This document shows, in pieces, positions 1 to 8,521 of a stretch of DNA of 64,000 nt. Source of the DNA: an uncultured Oscillospiraceae bacterium (lineage in GTDB: Bacteria; Bacillota; Clostridia; Oscillospirales; Oscillospiraceae); assembly GCA_944386975.1 (NCBI GenBank), contig CALXDC010000004.1, forward strand, positions 31,766 to 95,765, written 5' to 3'. Position 1 is the first letter of the stretch. The number at the start of each line of letters is the position of its first letter. The notes under the pieces were generated by a model that saw nothing but the letters and a program-made list of their open reading frames with translations, ran no database searches and was not told where the DNA came from. A program made the translations under genes and the position numbers.

Positions 1-75
1 CTGGAGGGGGAGCCGGGAGACGGCGGCGGACTGCTGGGCTTTCTTCAGCAGCTGAGCGGAGGAGACGGGGCGTGA
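1..75 (+). CDS. C-terminal end of an upstream phage gene, probably terminase small subunit (partial)
   Basis: The first 24 codons of the window read in frame into a TGA at 73-75. The reading frame overlaps the GTG start of the terminase large subunit by four bases (GTGA), as in translationally coupled packaging genes. The visible tail is Gly/Leu-rich and carries no diagnostic motif. The call as small terminase rests only on position, since the small subunit normally sits directly upstream of the large one. Confidence 0.45.
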   Translation: MEGEPGDGGGLLGFLQQLSGGDGA

Positions 76-1325
76 GGATCCGCAGCTTTTCTGAAAAACA
101 AAGACGGGTGCTGCTGTGGTGGTGCCCCGGGTCGGAGGACAGCCGCAGAGAGGCCATCATTTGTGACGGGGCCGTCAGAAGCGGCAAGACCCTGGCCATG
201 GGGCTGGGCTTTTTCTGCTGGGCCACCGCCGCCTTTCACCGGCGGCAGTTCGCCCTGTGCGGAAAGACCATCGGTTCTCTCCGGCGCAATCTGGTGAACG
301 AGCTGACGCCCCTTCTGGGGGAGTTGGGGCTCAGCGTCACCGAGCGGCGCAGCGCCAATCAGCTGGTGGTCCGGGGAGCGGGACACGAGAACCTCTTCCA
401 CCTCATCGGCGGCAAGGACGAGGGCAGCGCCGCCCTGATCCAGGGCGCTACCTTCGCCGGGGTGCTGATGGACGAGGTGGCTCTCATGCCCCGCAGCTTT
501 GTGGAGCAGGCCCTGGCCCGGTGCAGCGTGGAGGGTAGCAGGCTGTGGTTCAACTGCAATCCCGAGGGGCCCCAGCACTGGTTTTACCGGGAGTGGATCT
601 GCCGGGCCGAGGAGAAAAACGCCCTCTACCTCCACTTCACCATGGCCGACAACCCGAGCCTCTCCCCCGCCATGCGGCGGCGGTATGAGAACCGCTACTC
701 CGGGGCGTTCTACCGCCGGTTCGTATTGGGGGAATGGTCGGCGGCCGAGGGGCTCATCTACGATTTCTTTTCTCCGGAGGAAATGGTACAGCCGGTGCCG
801 GAGGGGGAGCTGGAGCAGTACTGCGTCTCCATCGATTACGGCACCGCCAACCCATGCTCGTTTGGTTTATGGGGGCTGCGGGATGGGGTGTGGTATCGGG
901 TGGACGAGTACTACTACGCCTCCCGGGACACCGGCGTACAAAAGACGGACCAGGAGTATGTGGCGGACCTGCGGCGGCTGGCAGGGGGGCGGCAGCTGCG
1001 GCGGGTGGTGGTGGATCCCTCCGCCGCCAGCTTCATCACCGCCCTGCGCCGGGAGGGGTTCCCCGTGGTGAAGGCGGCCAACGACGTGCTCGCGGGCATC
1101 CGCCTGACGGCGGGACTTCTCAAAAGCGGCAGGCTGGTGATCTGCCGTCCCTGCCGGGATCTCCTGCGGGAGATGGCCCTCTACTGCTGGGAGGCTGGCG
1201 GTCAGGGCCGGGAGGTCCCCTTGAAGCAGAACGACCACGCCATGGACGATATGCGGTATTTTGCGTCTACCGTGGCGGGGAGTTTCCGGGGGGATGGCTT
1301 TGCCGCCGTGTCGGTGGAGCGGTGA
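72..1325 (+). CDS. phage terminase large subunit (PBSX/XtmB type)
   Basis: ATPase-nuclease that would cut concatemeric DNA and drive it into the prohead through the portal. The 417-residue protein has a Walker A motif GAVRSGKT at residues 33-40, a Walker B-like GVLMDEVALM near residue 131, and a C-terminal nuclease domain opening with VSIDYGTANP. Length fits the PBSX-type terminase family (about 420-430 residues). The GTG start overlaps the preceding stop. The portal gene follows 23 bases downstream, which is the classic packaging order. No frameshift or missing motif is seen, so the packaging motor appears intact. Confidence 0.9.
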   Translation: MRIRSFSEKQRRVLLWWCPGSEDSRREAIICDGAVRSGKTLAMGLGFFCWATAAFHRRQFALCGKTIGSLRRNLVNELTPLLGELGLSVTERRSANQLVVRGAGHENLFHLIGGKDEGSAALIQGATFAGVLMDEVALMPRSFVEQALARCSVEGSRLWFNCNPEGPQHWFYREWICRAEEKNALYLHFTMADNPSLSPAMRRRYENRYSGAFYRRFVLGEWSAAEGLIYDFFSPEEMVQPVPEGELEQYCVSIDYGTANPCSFGLWGLRDGVWYRVDEYYYASRDTGVQKTDQEYVADLRRLAGGRQLRRVVVDPSAASFITALRREGFPVVKAANDVLAGIRLTAGLLKSGRLVICRPCRDLLREMALYCWEAGGQGREVPLKQNDHAMDDMRYFASTVAGSFRGDGFAAVSVER

Positions 1326-1348
1326 GCACAGGAAAGGAAGGAAACAGT

Positions 1349-2515
1349 ATGGCGTTTTTCAAACGAAAGGAGGAGGGGGTGGCGGCAGCCTCTACCCAGC
1401 TGCGCAGCCGGGACGCCCTCCCCTGGGGAGGCCTCATGGACATGGTCCCCCTGGGAGGCGGGGAGGCCCGGCTCTATCAGGCCGTCCGCCGGGGCGTCCC
1501 GGCGGTGGACGCCGCCCTCTGCAAGATCATCCGGCTGGCCGGGGGCGTGTGGGTGGCGTGCGAGACCCAGAGCATTCAACAGAGGATGGATCGCTTTCTC
1601 AAAACCGTGCCTGCGGGCCGGGGACAGGTGGGGCTCAACGCCTTTTTGGACATGTATCTCGACTCCATGCTCACCTTCGGCCAGGCGGTGGGGGAGATGG
1701 TGGTGGACCCGGAGGGGCGGGATATCGCCGCCCTGGTCTGCGGAAGGGTGGAGGATGTGCAGATCCGGGAGGGAGAGTCTCCGCTGGCCTTTACCCTCTG
1801 GGGCTACGGCAGCGATGGCATGCCGCGGCCGCTGCCCCGGCAGGATCTGCTCCTCTTTACCCCCTACAATCCGGAGGCCCACAGCCCCTATGGGGTGTCC
1901 ATGCTCCGATCCATGCCCTTTCTGACGGAGCTTCTGGGGAAAATCTATTCCGCTATGGGGGCCAACTGGGAGCGGATGGGCAACGTCCGCTTCGCTGTGG
2001 TGTGCAAGCCCCAGAACGGGGAGATGGACCCGGCTACCGCCCAGGAGCGCAGCCGGCAGATTGCACGGGAGTGGAGCCGGGCTATGCAGAGCTCCAAAAC
2101 CGGCAGCGTCCGGGATTTCGTGGCCATTGGGGATGTGGATATCCGGGTGATCGGCGCGGATAACCAGATTTTGGACAGCGAGGTGCCGGTGCGGCAGATC
2201 TTGGAGCAGCTTATCGCCAAGACAGGCATTCCGCCTTTCATGTTGGGCCTCAGCTGGTCCTCCACGGAGCGGATGAGCGCCCAGCAGGCGGACATCCTCA
2301 CCTCTGAGCTGACCGCCATCCGAAGGGGGCTTACTCCGGTGGTGGAAAAGATCTGCCGGATGTGGATGCGCCTTAACGGAATCTATGAGGACTTTGCCGT
2401 CCGCTGGGACGACATCAACCTACAGGATGAGCTGGATGAGGCCAAGGCGGAGTGGTACCGCCAGCAGGCGAGGAAGCTGGAATTGGAAAATCTTCAGATG
2501 GAAGGGAAGCTGTGA
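1349..2515 (+). CDS. phage portal protein
   Basis: A 388-residue protein that would form the dodecameric DNA entry ring of the capsid. I chose the ATG at 1349 because AGGAAAGGAAGG lies just upstream; the frame is open further upstream but that stretch lies inside the terminase gene. Content matches small portal proteins of siphoviruses and myoviruses: a variable N-terminus, then a conserved core with a segment near TPYNPEAHSPYG and one near GIPPFMLGLSWSSTERMSA, followed by a C-terminal helical tail rich in E and K. It sits between terminase and protease, as expected. Its stop overlaps the GTG start of the next gene. Confidence 0.85.
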   Translation: MAFFKRKEEGVAAASTQLRSRDALPWGGLMDMVPLGGGEARLYQAVRRGVPAVDAALCKIIRLAGGVWVACETQSIQQRMDRFLKTVPAGRGQVGLNAFLDMYLDSMLTFGQAVGEMVVDPEGRDIAALVCGRVEDVQIREGESPLAFTLWGYGSDGMPRPLPRQDLLLFTPYNPEAHSPYGVSMLRSMPFLTELLGKIYSAMGANWERMGNVRFAVVCKPQNGEMDPATAQERSRQIAREWSRAMQSSKTGSVRDFVAIGDVDIRVIGADNQILDSEVPVRQILEQLIAKTGIPPFMLGLSWSSTERMSAQQADILTSELTAIRRGLTPVVEKICRMWMRLNGIYEDFAVRWDDINLQDELDEAKAEWYRQQARKLELENLQMEGKL

Positions 2516-3405
2516 CAGTGACGGATGTGAAAAAGACAGGCGGTGTGGAGCAGGGCGGCGTCACCCAGGCGGATCTGGCGGAGATCAACCGCTTCGCCAA
2601 GGGGGAGCTGACGGCGGAGCAGGTGTACACTTTCGCCCTGCGGCTGTGTGACAACGAGGTGGACCGGGATTTTGAGCGGTTTTCTCTCGACTGTCTCCAG
2701 CGGCTGGGGAAGCTCTTTGTAGGCAAGAGCGGCATTTTTGACCATCAGTGGTCTGCCGCGGGACAGACTGCGCGGATCTACCGGACGGAGATGGCCGAGG
2801 AGCCGGGGCGGATGACCATGGCGGGGGAGCCCTGCCGGTATCTGAAAGGCTACGCCTACATGCTCCGCTCGGAGAAGAATCAGGCCCTTATCGAGGAGAT
2901 CGAGGGCGGGATCAAGAAGGAGGTCAGCGTGGGCTGCGCCGTGGGACGCCGGGTGTGCTCCGTGTGCGGCGGGGAGATTTCCCAATGTGGACACGTACCC
3001 GGGCGGCAGTATGACGGCAAGCTGTGCACCGCAATCTTGGAGGATCCCACCGACGCCTACGAGTGGTCCTTTGTGGCGGTACCCGCCCAGCGGGAGGCCG
3101 GAGTTTTGAAAAAAACCATGGTCTGTCGGGACTTCTCCCCGGAGGAACGGCTGCAGCTGGAGAAGGAGGCCGCCATGGGCCGCAGCTATCTGGCGGCATT
3201 GCGGCAGGAGCTGGTGCGCCTGGCGGGACTGGCGGAGGAGGATCTGGACTGCGCCATTTTTGCCAGAGCAGTGGGGCGTATGGAGGAGGAGGAGCTGCTG
3301 GAGCTGACGCGGGTGCTGAAAAAGCAGGTGGAACGCCGGAGATGGCCCGGCCCCCAGCTGGCGGCCTTCCACGGCGGCGGCATCGGCGACGATTTTCTGG
3401 TTTGA
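2512..3405 (+). CDS. prohead maturation protease, S78-like
   Basis: A 297-residue protein in the usual protease position between portal and capsid. The fold signature of HK97-type prohead proteases (serine peptidase family S78) is visible: FDHQW supplies the likely catalytic histidine, IKKEVSVGC the likely serine, and YEWSFVAVPAQREA matches the conserved C-terminal strand that ends the protease domain. A Cys-rich insertion (CSVCGG ... QCGH ... LC) between serine and C-terminal strand looks like a small zinc-binding knuckle, which is unusual. The C-terminal third is helical and could act as scaffold. The start is GTG overlapping the portal stop. Function is inferred from motifs and context. 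Confidence 0.65.
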   Translation: MTVTDVKKTGGVEQGGVTQADLAEINRFAKGELTAEQVYTFALRLCDNEVDRDFERFSLDCLQRLGKLFVGKSGIFDHQWSAAGQTARIYRTEMAEEPGRMTMAGEPCRYLKGYAYMLRSEKNQALIEEIEGGIKKEVSVGCAVGRRVCSVCGGEISQCGHVPGRQYDGKLCTAILEDPTDAYEWSFVAVPAQREAGVLKKTMVCRDFSPEERLQLEKEAAMGRSYLAALRQELVRLAGLAEEDLDCAIFARAVGRMEEEELLELTRVLKKQVERRRWPGPQLAAFHGGGIGDDFLV

Positions 3406-3426
3406 TGAAAAAAGGAGGAGCGGAAC

Positions 3427-3762
3427 ATGGTATCTTTTAACGACATTGGGCAGTGGTGCGCCACCTTCCTGGGAGAAACGATCTCCGAGGGCAGCGTGGT
3501 GAAGGTGAGCGCCTCCCAGACGGTGGCCGCCTGCGCGGCGGGCGACCCCTTCTGCGGTGTGGCCGTGGCCGGGCGGGACGGCGCGGTCACCGTCCAGGTG
3601 GGCGGCTTTGTGACGGTGAGTTATAGCGACAATGTGCCTACCGTGGGCTTTACCGGCCTCAGCGCCGACGGCAGCGGCGGCGTGAAGAGCGACGAGAGCG
3701 GCGTGAAGCGCTGGGTGGTGGAGACCGACGAGACCGCCCAGACCGTCACGGTGCTGTTGTGA
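3427..3762 (+). CDS. capsid decoration / head-stabilising protein (putative)
   Basis: A 111-residue, beta-rich, Gly/Val/Ser-rich protein directly upstream of the major capsid gene, the usual place for a trimeric decoration protein (DUF2190 or lambda gpD-like). It has an AGG AGCG ribosome site 10 bases before the ATG. No catalytic residues are evident. Composition and placement are the basis of the call; it could also be a small capsid-associated spike. Confidence 0.5.
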   Translation: MVSFNDIGQWCATFLGETISEGSVVKVSASQTVAACAAGDPFCGVAVAGRDGAVTVQVGGFVTVSYSDNVPTVGFTGLSADGSGGVKSDESGVKRWVVETDETAQTVTVLL

Positions 3763-3782
3763 GAATGAAGGAGGAGACGAAC

Positions 3783-4814
3783 ATGGCATATCTTCTGAAT
3801 GACGTGAAGCTGGAGAAGGGGATGTACGGCGAGGCCGGAAAAACCTTCTCCCAGGTGCTGGAGGCCTGCGACCCCAGCGAGGCCTACCGGGGCACCCCCC
3901 TGGAGGGGCTGGACGCCTTCCAGCGCCAGCTCAAGCGCTTTGACATCCATGTGAAGGGCAGTGGCAGCGACATGGTGGAAAAATTCTTCCACACCACCGA
4001 GTCCGCCGTGCTGTTCCCGGAGTTCGTGGCCCGGGTGGTGCGCCAGGGCATGGAGGAGGAGAGCGTCCTGCCCCACATCACCGCCGCCGTCACCACCTTC
4101 GACGGCCGGGACTACCGGTCCATCGCCTCGGTGCCCTCCGAGGAGGACAAGCGCCTGGCCCGGGTGGAGGAGGGCGGCCAGCTGCCCCAGACCCAGGTGC
4201 GGACCCAGGAGAATCTGGTGAAGCTCCATAAGCGGGGGCGGATGCTGGTGGCCTCCTATGAGGCCATCCGCTTCCAGCGGCTGGACCTCTTCTCCGTGAC
4301 CCTTCGCCAGATCGGCGGCCACATCGCCCGGATGCAGGTGGAGGACGCCATTGCCGTGGTGACCGACGGCGACGGCAACGACAACGCCGCCAAGAGCTAC
4401 ACCGTGGGCACCTCTCCCATTTCCGGTACCAAGGGGACCCTCGATTACGGTGCGCTGCTGGACTTCTGGGGGCAGTTTGATCCCTACACCATGAACACCC
4501 TCCTGGTGGGCGGAGATGTGATGCTGCAGCTTCTCAAGATGGAGGAGTTCCAGAATCCTCTCACCGGCCTCAACTTCCAGGGCACCGGCACCCTGACCAC
4601 GCCCCTGGGGGCGCGGCTGCTGCGGACCGGGGCCATGCCCAAGGGAACCCTCATCGGTCTGGACAAAAATTATGCCCTGGAGATGGTTACCGGCGGCCAG
4701 GTACAGGTGGAGTACGACAAGCTCATTGACCGCCAGCTGGAGCGGGCGGCCATCACCTGCATCTCCGGCTTTGCCAAGCTCTTCCAGGACGCCTCCCGGG
4801 TGCTGACAATCTGA
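3783..4814 (+). CDS. major capsid protein
   Basis: A 343-residue shell protein. I start it at the ATG at 3783 because GGAGGAGACG lies just upstream; an in-frame start at 3759 would overlap the previous gene. The pattern is that of HK97-fold coat proteins of the P22/phi29-like branch: an N-terminal segment, then EFVARVVRQGMEEES followed by a long region ending with GFAKLFQDASRVL. There is no large N-terminal delta domain, so scaffold is probably supplied by the protease gene product. The size is at the small end for contractile phages, consistent with a compact particle. Confidence 0.75.
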   Translation: MAYLLNDVKLEKGMYGEAGKTFSQVLEACDPSEAYRGTPLEGLDAFQRQLKRFDIHVKGSGSDMVEKFFHTTESAVLFPEFVARVVRQGMEEESVLPHITAAVTTFDGRDYRSIASVPSEEDKRLARVEEGGQLPQTQVRTQENLVKLHKRGRMLVASYEAIRFQRLDLFSVTLRQIGGHIARMQVEDAIAVVTDGDGNDNAAKSYTVGTSPISGTKGTLDYGALLDFWGQFDPYTMNTLLVGGDVMLQLLKMEEFQNPLTGLNFQGTGTLTTPLGARLLRTGAMPKGTLIGLDKNYALEMVTGGQVQVEYDKLIDRQLERAAITCISGFAKLFQDASRVLTI

Positions 4815-4851
4815 CGGCGGAGACCATCATCATAAGAAGGAGGCTGGGAAG

Positions 4852-5202
4852 ATGACCGAGGAGATCTTTACCATCGCAAAGGCCCTGGTGTCGCCTACGG
4901 AGGCGGAGGAGGGCGTGCTGCAGCGGCTGTGCGCCGGAGCGGAGCGGGAGCTCCGCTCCGCCCTGCGGGACGGCGTGGCGGCCGAGGACTGCGCGGATCT
5001 GTTCCTCTGCGCCGCAGCCTGGCTGGCCGCCGCCAATCTGGCGGGGAGCCGGAATGAGACCGGCGCGGTCCGGGTGGGAGACATTTCTGTGGGCGGCGGA
5101 AGCTGGGGCGACGCCGCTTTGCGGATGCGCCGCCAGGCATGGAAGATCATGGCCCCCTACTGCGGCGGCGACGGCTTCACCTTTGTGGGGGTGCTGGGAT
5201 GA
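4852..5202 (+). CDS. head-tail connector (adaptor) protein
   Basis: A 116-residue, largely helical protein after the capsid gene, fitting gp6/gp15-type connectors that dock under the portal. The sequence has several amphipathic helices (residues 5-65) and ends in a short aromatic tail. It has a strong AAGGAGG site 9 bases ahead of the ATG. The stop overlaps the ATG of the next gene (GATGAG), showing translational coupling. The function is inferred from gene order, as these proteins diverge quickly. Confidence 0.6.
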   Translation: MTEEIFTIAKALVSPTEAEEGVLQRLCAGAERELRSALRDGVAAEDCADLFLCAAAWLAAANLAGSRNETGAVRVGDISVGGGSWGDAALRMRRQAWKIMAPYCGGDGFTFVGVLG

Positions 5203-5522
5203 GGGGGCGGCTGGAGCGGTTCTTTGCCGCCTACGGCCAGCAGGTGACACTGTGCCGGGGCGAGGAACGGATTGCCCTCCGGGCCTCGGTGCAGCCCCAG
5301 ACCAGCGGCGGAGAGGACCCGGTGGCCGCCACGCCTCTGGGGGCGGTGGATGAGCGGCGGTGGGTCTACATCGGACCCGGGGATACGGCTCTTCTGCGGC
5401 AGGATGTGGTGGAGTGCGGCGGAGAGCGGTTCCGGGTGCTGTCCGCTACGCCGGTGTACTGGGGGGAGGCGGTGCTCTACTGGCACGGCCTTCTCCGAAC
5501 CGAGAGGGAGGCGGCGGAATGA
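5199..5522 (+). CDS. head closure / neck protein (putative)
   Basis: A 107-residue protein in the second connector slot. Beta-rich content with a YIGPGD turn and an ERFRVLSATPVYWGEAVLYWHGLLR strand region resembles head-closure (gp16/FII-like) and minor-capsid neck proteins. I chose the ATG at 5199 because it overlaps the upstream stop; longer in-frame extension would lie inside the preceding gene. The stop again overlaps the next start. Family assignment is not certain. Confidence 0.5.
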   Translation: MRGRLERFFAAYGQQVTLCRGEERIALRASVQPQTSGGEDPVAATPLGAVDERRWVYIGPGDTALLRQDVVECGGERFRVLSATPVYWGEAVLYWHGLLRTEREAAE

Positions 5523-6037
5523 GCGGACTGGAGCAGGTGCGCCGGGAGGTGCTGCGGTGCCTCACGGCGGCGGAGATCCCCGCGGCGGCCGCATGGGAGC
5601 CCCGGTGGGCGGGACAGTATGGCAGCCCGGTGATCGTGGTGGGGCTGCGGCGGGCCGACAGCGCCAGCGCCGCCCTCTGCGACTACCTGGGGCTGGCCTA
5701 TGAGGCGGACACCGCCTCCTGGCGGGAGGTGTACGGAAGACGGCTGGAGATCAGCGTGGAGCTGACGGCCTACGGCCCCGGAAAGGAGGGGGCGGCGGGC
5801 TGCACGGCCATTTTGGAGGAGGCCCACGACGCCCTTCTGGCAGGACTCGCCGAGGGACTCCGGCCCGGGGAGATGACCTGGGAGGCGGCGGGCTGGGACC
5901 GGGAGACGGAGCACGTCCGCCAGACCGCCCTTCTCCAGTGCACCGCCGCCTTCGTGGCCCAGGCTCAGGAGGAGCCGGGGCTGTTTTTGGACTTCAAATT
6001 GAAAGGAGCGCCTGATTTTGAGCAGTATCGTACATGA
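5519..6037 (+). CDS. tail completion / minor tail protein (putative)
   Basis: A 172-residue protein between the neck protein and the tail sheath, the position of tail-terminator proteins that cap the finished tail. It begins at an ATG overlapping the previous stop, and its end overlaps the sheath start by 20 bases. No family motif is recognised with confidence. Content is mixed alpha/beta with VIVVGLRRAD and LEISVELTAYGPG strands. Confidence 0.45.
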   Translation: MSGLEQVRREVLRCLTAAEIPAAAAWEPRWAGQYGSPVIVVGLRRADSASAALCDYLGLAYEADTASWREVYGRRLEISVELTAYGPGKEGAAGCTAILEEAHDALLAGLAEGLRPGEMTWEAAGWDRETEHVRQTALLQCTAAFVAQAQEEPGLFLDFKLKGAPDFEQYRT

Positions 6038-7076
6038 GAGGCCCGGGGTGTACTCCTCCTACGACGCCTCGATGCTGGTGCGCCGGGGCACCGCCTCCAA
6101 GGTGGTGGGGGTGGCCGCTCTGGCCGCCCAGGGGGACACGGACCAGACGGCGCTGGTGACCAGCTATGAGAGCGGCCTGGCCCTCTTCGGCGCAGACGGG
6201 GAGGGGGAGAGCATGGCGGAGATTCTGCGGCTTCTCTTCCTCAACGGCGTTACCGCCGTCCGGGCGGTGCGGGTGGCCGACAGCGACAGCTACGCCGACG
6301 CCTTTGATCTCCTCAGCATGGAGGAGGACATCCAGGTGGTAGTGTGCGACAGCGGCGAGCTGACGGTGCAGCAGCTGCTGCGGACCAGCCTGGAGAGCGC
6401 CAGCGCCGCCCGGCGGGAGCGCATCGGCGTGGTGGGCAGCAGCGGCGAAAGTGTGTCCGCCCTCATCACCCGGGCTGAGGGACTCAACAGCGAGCGAATG
6501 GTGCTGGTGGGACCCGACGTCACCGATGGGGAGGGGAATGCCCTCAGCGGCGTGTTCGCCGCCGCCGCAGTGGCCGGAGCCATTGCCGCAAACAGCGACC
6601 CGGCCGCGCCCATCAACGGTGTGGCGCTCTCGGGATTGGGGGGCGTCGGCACCCGGTACAACGACAACGACATCGACCTTCTGGTCCGGGGCGGCGTGAC
6701 GCCTTTGGAGGCGGTGGGGGGCGTGGTGTCCCCGGTGCGGGGCATCACCACCCGCACCAAGACCGGAGGCAGCGCCGACGCCACCTGGCGGGAGCTGACC
6801 ACCATCCTCATTGTGGACGACGTGATCCCCACCGTCCGCGCCGCCCTCCGCAGCCGCTTCACCCGCACCAAGAACACCCTCCAGACCCGAGGGGCCATCC
6901 GCTCCCAGGTGATCGTGGAGCTGGAGAACAAGGTGGCGGCCCAGATCATCGACGGATACGGTGAGGTCAGCGTGGAGGCGGACAGTGTGGATCCCACCGT
7001 GTGTCTGGTGGAGTTCAGCTTTGCCGTGGCCCACGGTCTCAACCAGATCTATCTCACCGCCCACATCACCGTATAA
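6018..7076 (+). CDS. contractile tail sheath protein
   Basis: A 352-residue protein forming the contractile outer tube of a myovirus-type tail. It carries sheath hallmarks: an N-terminal VHERPGVYSSYD segment and a C-terminal region where VSVEADSVDPTVCLVEFSFA runs into the terminal strand. It is shorter than B. subtilis PBSX XkdK (about 460 residues), so surface domains are reduced. The start is TTG at 6018, chosen because GAAAGGAG lies 10 bases upstream and the translated N-terminus fits the family. The tube gene follows 12 bases downstream. Confidence 0.85.
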   Translation: MSSIVHERPGVYSSYDASMLVRRGTASKVVGVAALAAQGDTDQTALVTSYESGLALFGADGEGESMAEILRLLFLNGVTAVRAVRVADSDSYADAFDLLSMEEDIQVVVCDSGELTVQQLLRTSLESASAARRERIGVVGSSGESVSALITRAEGLNSERMVLVGPDVTDGEGNALSGVFAAAAVAGAIAANSDPAAPINGVALSGLGGVGTRYNDNDIDLLVRGGVTPLEAVGGVVSPVRGITTRTKTGGSADATWRELTTILIVDDVIPTVRAALRSRFTRTKNTLQTRGAIRSQVIVELENKVAAQIIDGYGEVSVEADSVDPTVCLVEFSFAVAHGLNQIYLTAHITV

Positions 7077-7088
7077 AGGAGGAATCTT

Positions 7089-7481
7089 ATGGCAAGTGTG
7101 ACAGGATTTCCCACCAGCAGCGATATCTATCTGGAGCTGGAGGGGAAAAAGGTGGCGGTGGTCCAGAGCTACACCGCCAGGGCCACCCGTACCAGCACCC
7201 CGGTGGAGGCCTTCGGAGAGGCGGAGCCGGTGGGTACCATCGCCGCCCAGAACCAGTATGTACTGGAGCTGACCCGGCTCTACGCCACCGACGACGCCAT
7301 CGCCGACGGGATCGATTTCTACGCCCTCTCCGATTTCTCCCTGGTGATCTGCAAGCCGGACCGCCGGGTGATCTATAGCGGCTGCAACTGGAACGCCATC
7401 GCTGAGGAGGGCAAGCTGGGGACCATGGTGGCGGAAAAGGTGTCCGTAGTGGCCAAGAAGCGGATGGAAGTGGTGGCCTGA
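7089..7481 (+). CDS. tail tube protein (XkdM-like)
   Basis: A 130-residue beta-sandwich protein that would polymerise into the inner tail tube. Position directly after the sheath, size, and strands such as VTGFPTSSDIYLELEGKK and LSDFSLVICKPDRRVIYSGC fit the XkdM/phage tail tube family. AAAGGAGGAA gives a strong ribosome site. Its TGA stop overlaps the ATG of the next gene. Confidence 0.8.
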   Translation: MASVTGFPTSSDIYLELEGKKVAVVQSYTARATRTSTPVEAFGEAEPVGTIAAQNQYVLELTRLYATDDAIADGIDFYALSDFSLVICKPDRRVIYSGCNWNAIAEEGKLGTMVAEKVSVVAKKRMEVVA

Positions 7482-7951
7482 TGGACCCGAGAGAACTGGT
7501 GGAGATCACCTTTCGCCTGCCCCTGGAGGCACTGGGGCGGCTGGCCCCTCTGCTGGAAACGGCGGGCCGGGGAACGGTGCAGGAGCGGGCCGAGGGAGGC
7601 GAGGGGGCCTCCTTCGACATGGAGCGGTTTGAGACTGTCCGGGCCGGGGAGCCGGAGCTGCCGGAGGACCGCAGGACAGACCCAGGAGAACCGGAAGTGA
7701 TGGGCCGGAGGATGGAAACGGCGGAGCCGGTTCTCCCTGAGGAGACGGCCCGGGAGGTCCGGGATGTGGCGCTGGGAGAGAGCGTCCGGCAGGAGCGGGA
7801 GGTGTCGCTGAAGCGGCTGGCCCAGGGGACGGTAGAGACATGGAAGGCTGCGGAAACGGCGGAGGGGGAGGCAGCTGCGGATCCCCGGGCGCTGTCCGCC
7901 CTGTGGGAGCGGGACGCCCGACGGTACGACGGCGCCTTTCCCCTGCTGTGA
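7481..7951 (+). CDS. unrecognised phage protein in the tape-measure slot
   Basis: A 156-residue acidic protein (rich in E, R and A) that I cannot place in a family. It has an N-terminal helix, a long charged middle, and a short C-terminal segment with RDARRYDGAFPLL. In PBSX-like clusters this position holds the tail assembly chaperone (XkdN) and a tape-measure gene of about 1,300 residues. Here only this one small gene separates the tube from the LysM protein. It could be a reduced chaperone or a very short ruler. No membrane segment or clear coiled coil across the whole length is seen. Confidence 0.45.
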   Translation: MDPRELVEITFRLPLEALGRLAPLLETAGRGTVQERAEGGEGASFDMERFETVRAGEPELPEDRRTDPGEPEVMGRRMETAEPVLPEETAREVRDVALGESVRQEREVSLKRLAQGTVETWKAAETAEGEAAADPRALSALWERDARRYDGAFPLL

Positions 7952-7966
7952 GAGGAGGAGACGGCT

Positions 7967-8521
7967 GTGGAACTGACGCCTATGCGGTATAAGACCTTTG
8001 TCTGGCCCCACAATCCCCACACCTACTCCATCTCCTTTCAGCGGCTGGTGGCGGGACACAAGGTGCCATACGGGCGCTACTGCCTTCAGGATCTGGGGCT
8101 GACAGCCCGGGTGCTGGAGGGGGAGGGGGTTTTTGCCGGAGAGGGGGCCTATGACCAGTTCAAGGAACTGGCCACCCTCTTCTACAGCGGCGGACCGGGG
8201 CTGCTGATTCATCCGGTGTGGCAGCCCTCCAGCGCCTACTTCACAGAGCTCTCCCTGACCCAGAAGCCTCTGCCGGACTATGTGGCCTACCGTTTTGCTT
8301 TCCGGGAGGACTCCTCCCGCAGCCGCACCGGCCTGACCCTGCTGTCGGCGGCAGAGAAGGAGACGGCGGCGGAGACCATCTACACGGTGAGCCAGGGGGA
8401 CACCCTCTGGGCCGTGGCGGCCCGGTACGGCGTGACCCTGGAGGCCCTGCTGGCGGCCAACCCCGCCATCGCCAATCCCAACCGCATCCAGGTGGGACAG
8501 AAGGTGGTGATTCCGGGGTGA
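7967..8521 (+). CDS. LysM-containing tail protein (XkdP-like)
   Basis: A 184-residue protein with an N-terminal XkdP/gpX-like domain (DNA circulation-like fold) and a C-terminal LysM domain at about residues 138-183 beginning YTVSQGDTLWAVAARYGV and ending QVGQKVVIPG. It probably binds peptidoglycan and helps assemble the baseplate hub. The start is GTG with GAGGAGGAG upstream. The TGA overlaps the GTG of the hub gene. Confidence 0.75.
   Translation: MELTPMRYKTFVWPHNPHTYSISFQRLVAGHKVPYGRYCLQDLGLTARVLEGEGVFAGEGAYDQFKELATLFYSGGPGLLIHPVWQPSSAYFTELSLTQKPLPDYVAYRFAFREDSSRSRTGLTLLSAAEKETAAETIYTVSQGDTLWAVAARYGVTLEALLAANPAIANPNRIQVGQKVVIPG

Noticed and set aside
734-1348. Portal gene extended upstream through the open frame inside the terminase gene
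   Set aside because: The extension is Gly/Arg-rich frame-shadow sequence, overlaps the terminase by 600 bases, and the ATG at 1349 has a clear ribosome site.
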